A DNA stretch of 64,000 nt from Roseomonas fluvialis (GCF_022846615.1 NZ_AP025637.1:2815001-2879000), one strand, 5' to 3'; counted from the stretch's first letter, positions 1 to 9,562 are shown. Program-made: numbers and translations. Notes: generated from the letters alone by a model not told the origin.

Positions 1-2
1 GC

Positions 3-377
3 ATGGACCTCACCATCGAGGTCATGCCCATCCCCGCCGCCGAACTCACCCGCGCGCCCGCCGGCGAGACCTCCGCCACCGTCGCCGCCCGCGTGCAGGC
101 CGCGCGCGACGCCCAGCGTGCCCGCTACGGCGCGGACGGCCCGCCCAACAATGCCGAGGCCGAGTTGCGCCACCTGCAGCCGCTGCTCGACGCCGAGGCC
201 GAGGCGCTGCTGGAGACGGCCGCCACGCGACTGCGCCTCTCCTCCCGCGGACATGTGCGGACGCTGCGTGTCGCGCGCTCCATCGCCGACCTGGCGGGCA
301 GCGTCACCATCCGCCGCGCACATGTGGCGGAAGCCCTGGCCTTCCGCCATCGCATGCCCGGTCGCGCCGCGGCCTGA
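3..377 (+). CDS. comM: C-terminal part of a YifB/ComM-family Mg-chelatase-like AAA+ ATPase (partial)
   Basis: The reading frame is open to the window edge, so only the last 124 or so residues are present. They match the C-terminal helical domain of the YifB/ComM family: a segment rich in charged residues (VQAARDAQRARYG), then the usual helix pair with RLRLSSRGHVRTLRVARSIADL and an AHVAEALAFR end. In characterised members this ATPase is a hexameric helicase promoting branch migration during natural transformation; the ATPase core lies outside the window. The family call rests on the tail alone, so it is good but not certain. A yraN gene lies about 800 bp downstream on the other strand. Confidence 0.8.
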   Translation: MDLTIEVMPIPAAELTRAPAGETSATVAARVQAARDAQRARYGADGPPNNAEAELRHLQPLLDAEAEALLETAATRLRLSSRGHVRTLRVARSIADLAGSVTIRRAHVAEALAFRHRMPGRAAA

Positions 378-461
378 CCCCCCCGCGACGTCACGGCATT
401 GTCATCGCGGCCGCCGCCTCGCCGTGGCTAGCATTCCGCCTCCCGAACAAGGCAGGCGCGC

Positions 462-1166
462 ATGAGCGGCAGCACCCCCGCCCCCGTCATCGACCAGGAC
501 GAATGGGGCATCTGCGGCTTCGTCAGCGTGCTCAACGCGTTGCACGAGGCCGGGCCGCTCGTGCGCTTCGGCCACGCCCTGTCGATCGACCAGATCCACG
601 AGCGCCTCGCCGTCGAGGTCGTCACCTTCCTGAAGTTCGTCGCGGCGCACGAGGCGATCGCCGATGGCGATACGCGCGTCATCGGCTCGCGTGCCGGCCT
701 CGCGGACCGCATCGTCGCCTTCAGCCGCGAACTCGGCGGCACCGCCACGACGCTGAACGGCCTCGTCAGCGAGATCGAGGGCCAGGTGATCACCGCCAGC
801 GTCGCGATCGGGAGCGGCAGCGCCGGCAGTTGGGCGCACACCTGGGGCGACACGGTGGTCGCCATGCCGGTCAGCGGCATGTGCGCCTACCTCGAATGGC
901 ACAAGGTCAAGCACAGCCTCCGGGCGACGCCGCTGGCCCTGAACGGCGCCACGCTGAGCGGGCAGACGAATTGCGTGGTCGGCCTGTCGGATACGCGGCG
1001 CCCGCGCTCCGCCGATCCGGAATGCGGCATCCTGCGCCACTGGGTCTATGTGGATCGGGGCGGCATCGTCCTGAACTGGGGCGCCCGCGTGGATGTCAGC
1101 GGCGGCCTGCCCGCCAACCTGACAAGCAAGTACGATGGAATCTGCCACGTCATCGAACTGCTCTGA
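462..1166 (+). CDS. Papain-like cysteine peptidase-fold protein, unknown role
   Basis: A 234-residue protein without a signal peptide or membrane segment. I do not recognise the family by name, but the sequence carries a papain-type layout. Gln12 stands six residues before Cys18 in QDEWGICGF, the same spacing as the oxyanion-hole Gln and nucleophile Cys of papain. His193 lies in RHWVYVD and Asn205 in LNWG, in the order expected for a Cys-His-Asn triad. The long segment between them is unassigned. A purine-rich AACAAGGCAGG precedes the ATG. It stands alone between the ComM-like gene and convergent yraN, so context gives no substrate. It could be a peptidase, an amidase or an inactive relative. 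The gene is well supported; the chemistry is inference. Confidence 0.75.
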   Translation: MSGSTPAPVIDQDEWGICGFVSVLNALHEAGPLVRFGHALSIDQIHERLAVEVVTFLKFVAAHEAIADGDTRVIGSRAGLADRIVAFSRELGGTATTLNGLVSEIEGQVITASVAIGSGSAGSWAHTWGDTVVAMPVSGMCAYLEWHKVKHSLRATPLALNGATLSGQTNCVVGLSDTRRPRSADPECGILRHWVYVDRGGIVLNWGARVDVSGGLPANLTSKYDGICHVIELL

Positions 1167-1172
1167 TGCCGC

Positions 1173-1565
1173 TCAATCCCCCAGCCTGAACGCATCGGCA
1201 ATCCGCCGCGCCGTCCCGTCCGCCGCCACGATCACCACATCGAAGCGCATCCCCGCGGCGCCGCGCCCGGGGTTCGCCGCGACCCAGCATTCCGCCGCCG
1301 CGACCAGCCGCGCGCGCTGGCGCGGACCCAGCGCGAAAGCCGCCTCGCTCAGGGACGGTCGCGCCTTCACCTCGATGAAGGCAAGCAAGCCGTCGCGTTC
1401 CGCCACCAGGTCGATCTCGCCCGCCGGCGTCCGTGCGCGCCGCGCCAGCACGGCCCAGCCCTCGCGTTCCAGGGCGACGGCGGCGATGCCCTCCGCGTCG
1501 CGGCCCGACGCCTCGGCGCGCCGCCCGCGGATCAGCCTGCGCGTGCGCTGCCCGAAATCCTGCAT
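1173..1565 (-). CDS. yraN: YraN family (UPF0102) nuclease-fold protein
   Basis: A 130-residue protein with the YraN/UPF0102 signature: an N-terminal [17 protein letters not shown] helix, then GEIDLVA (Glu50, Asp52) and FIEVKAR (Glu65, Lys67), which form a PD-(D/E)XK nuclease-like core. The exact function of the family is not established; it is often found near genes for DNA uptake or recombination, consistent with the ComM-like gene nearby. Length is normal for the family. It is divergent from ggt, with only 17 bp between the two start codons, so both promoters must lie in or across the neighbouring coding sequence. Confidence 0.9.
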   Translation of the reverse strand: MQDFGQRTRRLIRGRRAEASGRDAEGIAAVALEREGWAVLARRARTPAGEIDLVAERDGLLAFIEVKARPSLSEAAFALGPRQRARLVAAAECWVAANPGRGAAGMRFDVVIVAADGTARRIADAFRLGD

Positions 1566-1582
1566 TGCGCTATCCTCGCGCG

Positions 1583-3259
1583 ATGATCCTCCGCCGCGCC
1601 ATCCTTCTTCTGCTGCTCACGATCGCGCCCGCGCAGGCCGAACCCGCCCGCCGCCACATGGTCGTCGCCGGCCATCCGCTGGCCGCGCAGGCCGGGCTGG
1701 AGGTGCTGCGCGAAGGCGGGTCCGCCGTCGATGCCGCCGTGGCCGTGCAGATGGTGCTGACATTGGTCGAACCGCAATCCTCGGGCATCGGCGGCGGCGC
1801 CTTCCTGCTGAACTTCGACGGCGCCACAGGCCGCATCGCCGCCTGGGACGGGCGGGAGACCGCCCCCGCTGCCGCCACCCCCGACCTGCTGCTGCGTGAC
1901 GGCCGCCCCATCCCGTTCCTGACCGCCATGGCGAGCGGCCGCGCCGTCGGCGTGCCCGGCACCGTCGCCATGCTCGAAGCGGCCCATCGCGACCACGGCC
2001 GCCTGCCCTGGCCGCGCCTGATCGCGCCCGCCATCGCGCTCGCCGAACAGGGCTTCCCGATCAGCGACCGCCTGGCGCGCGACATCGCCGGCGACATGCT
2101 GCTGCTGCGCCGCGACGCCGGTGCCGCGGCGTATTTCTTCGACGCGCAGGGCCTGCCGCTGCCCGCCGGCCACCGGCTGCGCAACCCCGCGCTGGCAGCG
2201 ACCCTGCGCGCCATCGCCGAACACGGTGCGGCGGCCCTGGCGCGTGGGCCGATCGCCGAGGACATCGTCGCCGCCGTCACGCGCCATGCGCTGCCCGGCG
2301 CCATGTCCACGACCGACCTCGCCACCTACGCCCCGCGCCGGCGCGACGCCGTCTGCACGGCCTATCGCCGCTATCGCGTGTGCGGCTTCCCGCCGCCATC
2401 GTCGGGCGGCATCGCGGTGGCGCAGATCCTCGGCCTGCTCGGCCATTTCGACATCGGGCGGCTCGACCCGCGCGGCGCCGACGCGGCGCATCTGCTGGCC
2501 GAGGCCGGGCGCCTCGCTTTCGCCGACCGCAACGCCTATGTGGCCGATCCGGATTTCATCCCGGTCCCGACGCGCGGCCTGGTCGATGCCGCCTACCTCA
2601 CCACCCGCGCGCAGCTGATCGACCGCGACCGCGCCATCGCGACCCCGCGCGCCGGAAACCCGCCCTGGCGCGAGACGCGCTTCGCCCCGCAGACCCAGGA
2701 TTTCGAAGCCGGCACCAGCCACCTCTCGATCGTGGACGGCGCCGGCAACGCCGTGGCGATGACCACGACCATCGAGGCGCTGTTCGGTGCCCGCATCATG
2801 GTCCGCGGCTTCCTGCTCAACAACGAATTGACCGACTTCTCCTTCATGCCCGAGCAGAATGGCCGCCTTGTTGCGAACCGACCGGACTCCGGCAAGCGGC
2901 CGCGGTCGTCGATGTCGCCCTCCATCGTACTGGATGGCGACGGGCGCCTGCATGCGGTGGCCGGTTCGCCCGGCGGTGCGCGCATCATCGGCTATGTCGC
3001 GCAGGCGCTGGTCGCGCTGCTCGACTGGGGCATGGCCCCGCAGGAGGCCGCGGCGCTGCCCCATATCGGCACCATCGGCGGCGCGGTAGAACTCGAGGCC
3101 GATACGCCGGCAGCAGCCCTCGCCCCTGCCCTGCGCGGGCGCGGCCACGACGTGCAGATCCGCGACATGAATTCCGGCCTGAACCTCATCCGCGTCACGC
3201 CGCACGGCCTGCTCGGCGGCGCCGATCCACGGCGCGAAGGCGTGGCGCTCGGTGACTGA
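1583..3259 (+). CDS. ggt: Gamma-glutamyltransferase (secreted)
   Basis: A 558-residue precursor of gamma-glutamyltranspeptidase, which cleaves the gamma-glutamyl bond of glutathione and related compounds in the periplasm. The chosen ATG gives a clean signal peptide ([19 protein letters not shown]); the frame is open further upstream but that extension is arginine-rich shadow sequence. The family self-cleaves to give a small subunit whose N-terminal Thr is the nucleophile; here that is Thr378 in GTSHLSIVD. The downstream NNELTDFSF and the GSPGG oxyanion motif are present, as is the early [10 protein letters not shown] segment. Its last 8 bp overlap the next gene. Confidence 0.93.
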   Translation: MILRRAILLLLLTIAPAQAEPARRHMVVAGHPLAAQAGLEVLREGGSAVDAAVAVQMVLTLVEPQSSGIGGGAFLLNFDGATGRIAAWDGRETAPAAATPDLLLRDGRPIPFLTAMASGRAVGVPGTVAMLEAAHRDHGRLPWPRLIAPAIALAEQGFPISDRLARDIAGDMLLLRRDAGAAAYFFDAQGLPLPAGHRLRNPALAATLRAIAEHGAAALARGPIAEDIVAAVTRHALPGAMSTTDLATYAPRRRDAVCTAYRRYRVCGFPPPSSGGIAVAQILGLLGHFDIGRLDPRGADAAHLLAEAGRLAFADRNAYVADPDFIPVPTRGLVDAAYLTTRAQLIDRDRAIATPRAGNPPWRETRFAPQTQDFEAGTSHLSIVDGAGNAVAMTTTIEALFGARIMVRGFLLNNELTDFSFMPEQNGRLVANRPDSGKRPRSSMSPSIVLDGDGRLHAVAGSPGGARIIGYVAQALVALLDWGMAPQEAAALPHIGTIGGAVELEADTPAAALAPALRGRGHDVQIRDMNSGLNLIRVTPHGLLGGADPRREGVALGD

Positions 3260-3959
3260 GGCGCCCTACCGCAACGAGACCCTGGCCGCGCCACCGGCCG
3301 TGGCCGCCGAACTCGAACGCCTTGCGGCCCTGCACGGGCAGGCACCCAGCCGCAGCGTGCTCGGCGGCCTGCTCGGCATGGGCCTCGTGATCGCGGTGGT
3401 CTACGGCATCATCGGCCTGCTCGACCTGGCCTTCGGCATCATCGAGGCCGCGCACTGGCTGGTGCTCGTGCTCGGCACGGCCATCCTGGTGCTGCCCCTG
3501 CTGCTGATCAGCCTTCGCGACGCGCGCCTCGCCGCGCCCGCCCAGGCTGCCTTCGCCCAACGCCTGCGCGCGGACCTCGCCACCGGCCGCGTGCTGCGCC
3601 ACACCCTGCACCGCGACGCGCGCCACGCCTTCGTCCCGCACGAGCACGGCGTGATCCATGTCTGCCCCGCGGACGATGCACAGACCCTCTACCTCGACCT
3701 GTCGAGCATCAGCGACGACCCGCGCCACGACCACTGGTACGCGAAGGGCCTGATCGACCGCACCTCCTGGATCTGGTTCACCACCACGGACGGCGCCGTC
3801 CTGCTCGGCTTCACCGCCGAGGGCGACGCATTGCCGCGCCACGAGATCACCACCACGGACGGCATGGATCTCTGTGCCTTCCTCGGCTCGCCGGGCGATG
3901 GCGACCTCGTCGCGCGCCCCTGGCCGGAGACGGAGGCTTTTTTGCGCGGCGCCCTGTGA
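3252..3959 (+). CDS. Hypothetical membrane protein
   Basis: A 235-residue protein starting at a GTG that overlaps the last 8 bp of ggt, so it is probably translated from the ggt transcript. Two hydrophobic segments at about residues 40-62 and 71-91 form a membrane hairpin; the C-terminal 140 residues are soluble and contain [32 protein letters not shown], which looks like a small beta-rich domain. I do not recognise the family. No catalytic motif is visible. The overlap suggests, but does not prove, a link with glutathione or envelope metabolism. Confidence 0.7.
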   Translation: MTEAPYRNETLAAPPAVAAELERLAALHGQAPSRSVLGGLLGMGLVIAVVYGIIGLLDLAFGIIEAAHWLVLVLGTAILVLPLLLISLRDARLAAPAQAAFAQRLRADLATGRVLRHTLHRDARHAFVPHEHGVIHVCPADDAQTLYLDLSSISDDPRHDHWYAKGLIDRTSWIWFTTTDGAVLLGFTAEGDALPRHEITTTDGMDLCAFLGSPGDGDLVARPWPETEAFLRGAL

Positions 3960-4011
3960 CCAGATGCGGCCTGCCGCGTTGACTCGCCGCACCCACGACC
4001 GGAGCCACGCC

Positions 4012-4485
4012 ATGACCCGCGCCATCGCCGCCTGCCTCGCCCTGCTGCTCGCCTTTCCCGCCGTGGCGCAGGAGGAGACGACGCGCATCGGCTACGTCAA
4101 CACCGCCATCACCAACCTCGGCCTGACGCGCAGCCATCGTGTGGTCGTGGAACGCTTCTCCGACCCCGAGGTGGCGGGCGTATCCTGCTACATCAGCCAG
4201 GCCCGTACCGGCGGCGTCACCGGCATGGTGGGCCTGGCGGAGGACCCCGGCCGCTTCTCCCTCACCTGCGTCGCGACCGCGCCGGTGCGCGTGGCGGACG
4301 GTGCGCGCCGCGGCGAACGCGGCGAGCAGGTCTACGAGAGCGACACCTCCCTGTTCTTCAAGGAAACCCGCGTCCACCGCTTCATCGACGAGGCGGCGGG
4401 CACCGTCGTCTACCTCGCCTGGTCGACGCGCCTGGTCGACGGGTCGCCCTACAACGCGGTCGCCGTCGTGCCCTACACGCGGTGA
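4012..4485 (+). CDS. creA: CreA family periplasmic protein
   Basis: A 157-residue protein with a signal peptide (MTRAIAACLALLLAFPAVAQ) followed by the CreA core: a DPEVAGVSCYISQARTGG segment, GLAEDPGRFSLTC, an SDTSLFFKETRVHRFID stretch and the YLAWSTRLVDGSPYNAVAVVP end. CreA is a conserved periplasmic protein of unknown molecular function; the old name refers to catabolite regulation. The ATG at 4012 was chosen over an upstream in-frame ATG because only it gives a signal peptide, and GGAGCC lies just before it. Length is normal for the family. Confidence 0.88.
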   Translation: MTRAIAACLALLLAFPAVAQEETTRIGYVNTAITNLGLTRSHRVVVERFSDPEVAGVSCYISQARTGGVTGMVGLAEDPGRFSLTCVATAPVRVADGARRGERGEQVYESDTSLFFKETRVHRFIDEAAGTVVYLAWSTRLVDGSPYNAVAVVPYTR

Positions 4486-4594
4486 CGCAGGCACCGACCG
4501 GATGGCATCATCCGGTCGCGTGACCACGCTCGCGACAAAAGCGCCCGGCGACCTGGCCGCGCGCGCCAGGGCCAACGACGGCGGCCCTCGCCGG

Positions 4595-4729
4595 CATCAA
4601 CCGACCTAGCCGCCGTGCCGCGATCAACCGACCCAGCCGCCGTGCCGCGATCAACTGAACCAGCCGCCGCGCCGCGATCAACTGAACCAGCCGCCGCGCC
4701 GCGATCAACTGAACCAGCCGCCGCGCCGC
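4595..4729. repeat. 27-bp tandem repeat, five copies, replicating the 3' end of the M48 gene
   Basis: Copies begin at 4595, 4622, 4649, 4676 and 4703, a fixed 27-bp period with few differences. Read on the minus strand each unit resembles the last codons of the adjacent M48 protease gene (RRGGWFS followed by TGA). The innermost copy is the actual gene end, with the stop codon at 4705-4707; the others lie downstream. There are no variable spacers, so it is not CRISPR. Confidence 0.9.
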
Positions 4730-5505
4730 GGCGAGGCACCAGGGTCGCGCGCGATCTCTGCCGCGGTGCGCCGCCAGGCCGCGAGCCGCTCCGGCCCCGC
4801 CGGATGCGTATCCAGCCACGAAGTGACCTTGTCGCCCGACAGCTTCGCCAGCTTGGCGAACAGCCCGCCCGCCCGCTCGAGGTCATAACCCGCCCGCGCG
4901 GCGATATGCGCGCCAAGGTAATCCGCCTCGCGCTCCTGCGCCTTCGAGAAGGTCAGGCTCGCCGCCTTCGCGCCGGTCTCGGCCCCCAGCTGCGCCAGGC
5001 CGATATCCAGCCCGACCACATCCTGCGCCGCCTGCCCCACCGCGGCCCCCACCGTCGCCGCGATGCGCATGCGCCGCGTGCCCTCGACCAGGTGCCCCGC
5101 GACATGGTGCGCGATCTCGTGCGCCACCACGCCCGCCAGCTCGTCGTCGTTCGACACCAGCCGCATCAGCCCGGTGGTGACCGTCACGCCGTTCGCGTCA
5201 TGCGCGAAGGCGTTGGGCACGGATGCGGGCATCAGCGCGACGCGGAAGTCGCAGTCGCGCCCGAGTTCCGCCCGGCAGAAGGGCTGCGCGGCGCGGATGG
5301 TCCGGTCGGCCACGCGGCGCAGCATGGCGGCGTCCTGCTCGGGCGTGCGCAGTGTCGCGCGCGGCACAGGCGCAGCGGCGATGTCGCGCGTCGCGGCCGC
5401 GATTGCGGCGCGGTCGACCGGCGGGGGCAGCATCGCGTCGTCGCAGCCCGCCAGTAGAAGGCCGGCGAGCGCAAGCGAAGCCATGACAGGACGGCGCGAG
5501 GCCAT
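4705..5505 (-). CDS. M48-family metalloprotease, lipoprotein
   Basis: A 266-residue zinc metalloprotease of the M48/LoiP-YcaL type. The start at 5505 gives a lipoprotein signal with lipobox LLAG and Cys21. The catalytic HEIAHH motif is at residues 129-134 (His129, Glu130, His133) and the third ligand is Glu193 in QEREADYLG. Members act in the periplasm on misfolded or outer-membrane proteins. The C-terminus ends RRGGWFS, and this tail with its stop codon is repeated in tandem downstream (4595-4729). A helical region with repeated small residues (residues 145-180) separates the active-site motifs. Confidence 0.9.
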   Translation of the reverse strand: MASRRPVMASLALAGLLLAGCDDAMLPPPVDRAAIAAATRDIAAAPVPRATLRTPEQDAAMLRRVADRTIRAAQPFCRAELGRDCDFRVALMPASVPNAFAHDANGVTVTTGLMRLVSNDDELAGVVAHEIAHHVAGHLVEGTRRMRIAATVGAAVGQAAQDVVGLDIGLAQLGAETGAKAASLTFSKAQEREADYLGAHIAARAGYDLERAGGLFAKLAKLSGDKVTSWLDTHPAGPERLAAWRRTAAEIARDPGASPRRGGWFS

Positions 5506-5637
5506 CGGGCAAAGATCCTCCATCGCGGCCCGGCCCCATGCCGGCCCGCGTCGGATCCGATTGTAACGACGTGGCCGTTGCGCAGGGGTGTCGGCGTGCA
5601 ACGGCGCGTAACCCCGGCCCGCCACGGGCGGATCGCG

Positions 5638-6669
5638 TCAGGCCGCGCTGCGCGCGATGGCGGGCATCGGCATGGCGTCGTCGCGCCCTTCCTCGACCGC
5701 GTGGCAGGCCACCATCGCGTCGCCGGCCGGCTTGAGGTCCGGCCGTTCCCGCTTGCAGCGGTCATTCGCCAGCGGGCAGCGCGGATGGAAGGCGCAGCCG
5801 GACGGCGGCGTGATCGGCGACGGCACCTCGCCACCCACCGGGATGCGTTCCCGCCCCGTCATCTCGAGGTCCGGGATCGCCTCCATCAGCGCGCGTGTAT
5901 AGGGGTGGCGCGGGCGGCGGAACAGCGTCTCCGCCGGCGAGAGTTCAGCCAGCCGCCCGAGATACATCACCCCGATCCGGTCGCTCACCTGCCGCACCAC
6001 GGCCAGGTTGTGGCTGATGAACAGGAAGGTGAGGTTGAGCCGCTGCTGCAGCTCCTTCATCAGGTTCAGGATCTGCGCCTGCACGCTGACGTCCAGCGCG
6101 CTGGTCGGTTCGTCGCAGACCAGGAATTCCGGGTTGGACGACAGCGCGCGCGCGATGGAGATGCGCTGGCGCTGCCCGCCCGAGAATTCATGGGGGAACT
6201 TCACGCGATCGAGCGGCGACAGCCCCACCTGCGTCAGCAGCTCCGCCACGCGGTTGTCCTGCTCGGCGCGCGTGCCCACCAGGCCGAAGGCGCGGATGGG
6301 TTCGGCGATGATATCCCCGACCCGCCAGCGCGGGTTCAACGACGCGTAGGGGTCCTGGAAGATCATCTGCATCCGGCGCCGCTGGTCGGCCAGGGCGCGC
6401 GCCTGCGCCAGATCCCGTCCGTCGAACACCACCGCGCCGCGCGTGGGCGCGTACAACCCCACGCACAACCGCGCCACGGTCGACTTCCCGCAGCCGGATT
6501 CCCCCACCAGCGACAGCGTCGTGCCCTTGGGGATGGCGAAGGAGATGCCATCCACCGCGCGCAGCGTGCGCCGCCCCTCGCGCGCGAGGGCGCGTTGCAG
6601 CAGCGGGCGACTGACATCGAAATGCCGCGCGAGGTCGCGCACTTCCAGCATGGGCGGCGCGTCAGCCAC
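5638..6669 (-). CDS. Dipeptide/oligopeptide ABC transporter ATP-binding protein (DppF/OppF type)
   Basis: A 343-residue ABC ATPase with Walker A GESGCGKST, signature FSGGQRQRISIARAL, Walker B FLVCDEPTSALD and the H-loop ISHNLAVV, followed by the oligopeptide-transporter C-terminal domain whose Cys-containing FHPRCPLANDRC segment is typical of DppD/DppF. I place the start at the GTG at 6669: it overlaps the end of the upstream ATPase gene and a GGAGG stands six bases before it; an internal ATG at 6651 is the alternative. It is the last gene of the five-gene peptide operon. Confidence 0.92.
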   Translation of the reverse strand: MADAPPMLEVRDLARHFDVSRPLLQRALAREGRRTLRAVDGISFAIPKGTTLSLVGESGCGKSTVARLCVGLYAPTRGAVVFDGRDLAQARALADQRRRMQMIFQDPYASLNPRWRVGDIIAEPIRAFGLVGTRAEQDNRVAELLTQVGLSPLDRVKFPHEFSGGQRQRISIARALSSNPEFLVCDEPTSALDVSVQAQILNLMKELQQRLNLTFLFISHNLAVVRQVSDRIGVMYLGRLAELSPAETLFRRPRHPYTRALMEAIPDLEMTGRERIPVGGEVPSPITPPSGCAFHPRCPLANDRCKRERPDLKPAGDAMVACHAVEEGRDDAMPMPAIARSAA

Positions 6670-7648
6670 GGGCGGCCTCCGTATCGTACAGCCAGCAGGC
6701 AGCGCGCGTTGTGCCGGCATCGAGCAGGTCGGGCCGCAATTCGCGGCACTTGCCAAAGACCTGCGGGCAGCGCGGGTTGTACGCACAGCCCTGCGGAATG
6801 GCAGACAGCCGCGGCATCGCGCCATCGATCTGCGCGAGGCGCTCGACCCGCCGGTCGAGCGGCGGGATCGAGCCCATCAGCCCGGCCGAATACGGGTGGT
6901 TGGCGTGCTTCACCACCTCGCGCACCGGGCCGATCTCGGCGATGCGCCCGGCATACATGACGGCGACGCGGTCGGCGGTCTCGGCGATCACGCCCATGTC
7001 GTGCGTGACCAGCATCATCGCCGTACCCTTCTCCCGCGCCAGCGTCTTCAGCAGCGCAATCACCTGCGCCTGGATCGACACGTCCAGCGCCGTGGTCGGT
7101 TCGTCCGCCACGATCAGCTTTGGTTCGGCGCAAAGTGCCAGGGCGATCACCACGCGCTGGCGCATCCCGCCCGAGAACTCGTGCGGGTAGCTGTCGATCC
7201 GCTGCGCGGCGGCCGGGATGCCGACCAGTTCCAGCCATTCGATGGCGCGCTTCTTCGCCTCCGCCGGGCCAATCGGCAGGTGCGTCGTCATCGTCTCGGC
7301 CAATTGCCGGCCCACGGTATAGAGCGGGTTCAGCGTGGTCAGCGGATCCTGGAAGATCGCGCCGATCTCGCGCCCGCGAATGCGGCGCATCTGCTCGTAG
7401 CGCAGATTGTCGATGCGCTTGCCGTTCAGGAGGATCTGCCCCTTCGCGATCCGCCCGGGCGGCTCCAGCAGGCCGATGATGGCCGCGCCCGTCATCGACT
7501 TGCCCGCGCCGGATTCACCAACCACGCCCAGCACCTCGCCGGGGCTGATGGAAAACGACACGTCGTCGAGCGCGACCAGCGTTCCCCGCCGCGTGGGAAA
7601 CTCCACGCGCAGGTTGCGCACTTCCAGCAGGGGAGCAGCGTTCGACAT
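6662..7648 (-). CDS. Dipeptide/oligopeptide ABC transporter ATP-binding protein (DppD/OppD type)
   Basis: A 328-residue ABC ATPase with Walker A GESGAGKS, signature FSGGMRQRVVIALAL, Walker B LIVADEPTTALD and the H-loop VTHDMGV. The C-terminal YNPRCPQVFGKC belongs to the oligopeptide-transporter extension. It pairs with the downstream DppF-type ATPase to energise the two permeases. Its ATG overlaps the TGA of the permease gene upstream (ATGA), and its own stop overlaps the next gene, so the three are translationally coupled. Confidence 0.93.
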   Translation of the reverse strand: MSNAAPLLEVRNLRVEFPTRRGTLVALDDVSFSISPGEVLGVVGESGAGKSMTGAAIIGLLEPPGRIAKGQILLNGKRIDNLRYEQMRRIRGREIGAIFQDPLTTLNPLYTVGRQLAETMTTHLPIGPAEAKKRAIEWLELVGIPAAAQRIDSYPHEFSGGMRQRVVIALALCAEPKLIVADEPTTALDVSIQAQVIALLKTLAREKGTAMMLVTHDMGVIAETADRVAVMYAGRIAEIGPVREVVKHANHPYSAGLMGSIPPLDRRVERLAQIDGAMPRLSAIPQGCAYNPRCPQVFGKCRELRPDLLDAGTTRAACWLYDTEAARG

Positions 7649-8562
7649 CAGCGCAGCTTCGGGTTCAGGGCGTCGCGCAACCAATCGCCCAGCAGGTTGA
7701 CGGACAGCACCATCGCGATCAGCGCGACCCCCGGGAAGATCGTGATCCACCACTCGCCACTGAACAGGAAATCGTTGCCGATCCTGATCAGCGTGCCGAG
7801 CGATGGCTGCGTCGGCGGCACACCCACCCCCAGGAAGGACAGCGTGGCCTCCGACAGGATCGCGAGGCCCAGGTTCAACGTCGCCACCACCAGCACCGGC
7901 CCCAGCACATTGGGCAGCACGTGGCTGACCATGATCCGCACGCGCGTGACACCGATCACGCGCGCCGCCTGCACGTATTCCTTGTTGCGCTCGACCAGCG
8001 TCGACCCGCGCACGGTGCGCGCGAATTTCGGCCATTCGCTGATGCCGATGGCGAAGATCACCACGAACAGCGCGATCTCGGCATGGACTTCCCGCGGTAG
8101 TGCGGCGCGCACCACGCCATCCACCAGCAGCGCCACCAGGATCGACGGGAAGGTCAGCTGGATGTCGCAGATGCGCATCAACAGGCTGTCCAGCGCCCCG
8201 CCGATATACCCCGCCAGCAGCCCGAGCGTGACCCCCAGCAGCGTCGCGAAGATCGTCGCGGACAAGCCCACCAGCAGCGATACCCGCGCCCCGTACATGA
8301 TGGCCGAGAGCACGTCGCGCCCCTGGTCGTCGGTGCCGAGCACGTAGTCGCGCGCGCCCTCCTCGGTCCAGGCCGGCGGCTTGAAGGCGTCACTCAGGTT
8401 CAGCGACGCCAGGTCGAAGGGGTTGTGCGGCGCGATCCACGGCGCGAACACCGCCCCCAGGATGCACACCGCCGCCACGATGGCCGACACCACCGTGACC
8501 GGCGACCGCGTGAAGGAAAACCACAGGTCGGAATCGAGGAAGCGCTTCACCGCCGCGGCCAT
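7648..8562 (-). CDS. Dipeptide/oligopeptide ABC transporter permease (DppC type)
   Basis: A 304-residue inner-membrane permease. It has the short cytoplasmic N-terminus and first helix typical of DppC, then the conserved LGTDDQGRDVLSAIMYGARVSL segment after the periplasmic loop, and the EAA-loop region EYVQAARVIGVTRVRIMVSHVLPNV that contacts the ATPases. About six hydrophobic helices are visible. The gene lies 3 bp after the DppB-type gene and overlaps the next by ATGA. Confidence 0.93.
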   Translation of the reverse strand: MAAAVKRFLDSDLWFSFTRSPVTVVSAIVAAVCILGAVFAPWIAPHNPFDLASLNLSDAFKPPAWTEEGARDYVLGTDDQGRDVLSAIMYGARVSLLVGLSATIFATLLGVTLGLLAGYIGGALDSLLMRICDIQLTFPSILVALLVDGVVRAALPREVHAEIALFVVIFAIGISEWPKFARTVRGSTLVERNKEYVQAARVIGVTRVRIMVSHVLPNVLGPVLVVATLNLGLAILSEATLSFLGVGVPPTQPSLGTLIRIGNDFLFSGEWWITIFPGVALIAMVLSVNLLGDWLRDALNPKLR

Positions 8563-8565
8563 CGC

Positions 8566-9549
8566 TCAGTGCCCCCCCTTGCCGCGCCCGATCCGCAGCC
8601 GCGGATCGACGGCGTAGTAGAGCAGGTCCACGATCAGGTTGATGGTCACGAAGACCAGCGCGATCAGCAGCAGATACGCGCTCATCACCGGGATATCCGC
8701 CGCACCGACCGACTGGATGAACAGCAGCCCCATCCCCGGCCACTGGAACACGGTCTCGGTCACGATGGCGAAGGCGATGATGGCACCGAGCTGCAGGCCC
8801 ACGATGGTGATCACCGGCACCATGGTGTTCTTCAGCGCATGGCCGAAATGCACCGCGCGGTTGGGCAGGCCGCGCGCGCGGGCGAACTTGATGTAGTCGG
8901 TGCGCAGCACCTCCATCATCTCGGCCCGCACCAGGCGCATGATCAGTGTCAACTGGAACAGCCCGAGCGTGATCGCCGGCAGCACCAGCGCCTTCACCCC
9001 CGTCCAGGTCAGGAAGCCGGTCGTCCACCACCCGAGCTTCACCGTATCCCCGCGCCCGAAGGACGGCAGCCAGCCGAGCGAGACGGCAAACACCAGGATC
9101 AGCAGGATGCCGATCAGGAAGGTCGGCAGCGACACGCCGATCAGGCTGAAGGTCAGGAAGAAGCGGCTCAGCCAGGAATGCCGGTACAGGCCGGTATAGA
9201 CCCCCATCGGCACGCCCACGGCCAGCGCCAGGATCGCCGCGGTAAACGCCAGTTCCAGCGTGGCCGGCGCGCGCTCCGCGATCAGGTCCGCGACAGGGCG
9301 CGACAACCGGTAGGACAGCCCGAACTCGCCCTGCACCGCATTGCCGATGAAGGTGCCGAACTGCACCCAGAACGGCTTGTCGAGCCCAAGGTCGGCCACC
9401 AGCGCATCGCGCTGCGCCTGCGTGTAGTCCTGACCCAGCATGATCGCGACCGGGTCGCCCACATAGGCGAACATCGCGAACGAAATCAGCGCCACCGCCA
9501 ACAACACGGGTAGCGCCTGCAGGATGCGGCTGATGATGAAGGCGAACAT
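8566..9549 (-). CDS. Dipeptide/oligopeptide ABC transporter permease (DppB type)
   Basis: A 327-residue inner-membrane permease. The start at 9549 (MFAFIISRILQALPVLLAV) gives the usual DppB N-terminal helix; an ATG ten codons upstream would add an arginine-rich stretch. The periplasmic GLDKPFWVQFGTFIGNAVQGEFGLSY region, and the EAA loop YIKFARARGLPNRAVHFGHALKNTMVPV, are characteristic. It forms the channel with the DppC-type subunit. A strong hairpin separates it from the upstream binding-protein gene. Confidence 0.93.
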   Translation of the reverse strand: MFAFIISRILQALPVLLAVALISFAMFAYVGDPVAIMLGQDYTQAQRDALVADLGLDKPFWVQFGTFIGNAVQGEFGLSYRLSRPVADLIAERAPATLELAFTAAILALAVGVPMGVYTGLYRHSWLSRFFLTFSLIGVSLPTFLIGILLILVFAVSLGWLPSFGRGDTVKLGWWTTGFLTWTGVKALVLPAITLGLFQLTLIMRLVRAEMMEVLRTDYIKFARARGLPNRAVHFGHALKNTMVPVITIVGLQLGAIIAFAIVTETVFQWPGMGLLFIQSVGAADIPVMSAYLLLIALVFVTINLIVDLLYYAVDPRLRIGRGKGGH

Positions 9550-9562
9550 TCTGTCACTCCGG

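Noticed and set aside
1433..1582. Longer N-terminus for gamma-glutamyltransferase
   Set aside because: The extra 50 residues are arginine-rich, overlap yraN and would bury the signal peptide.
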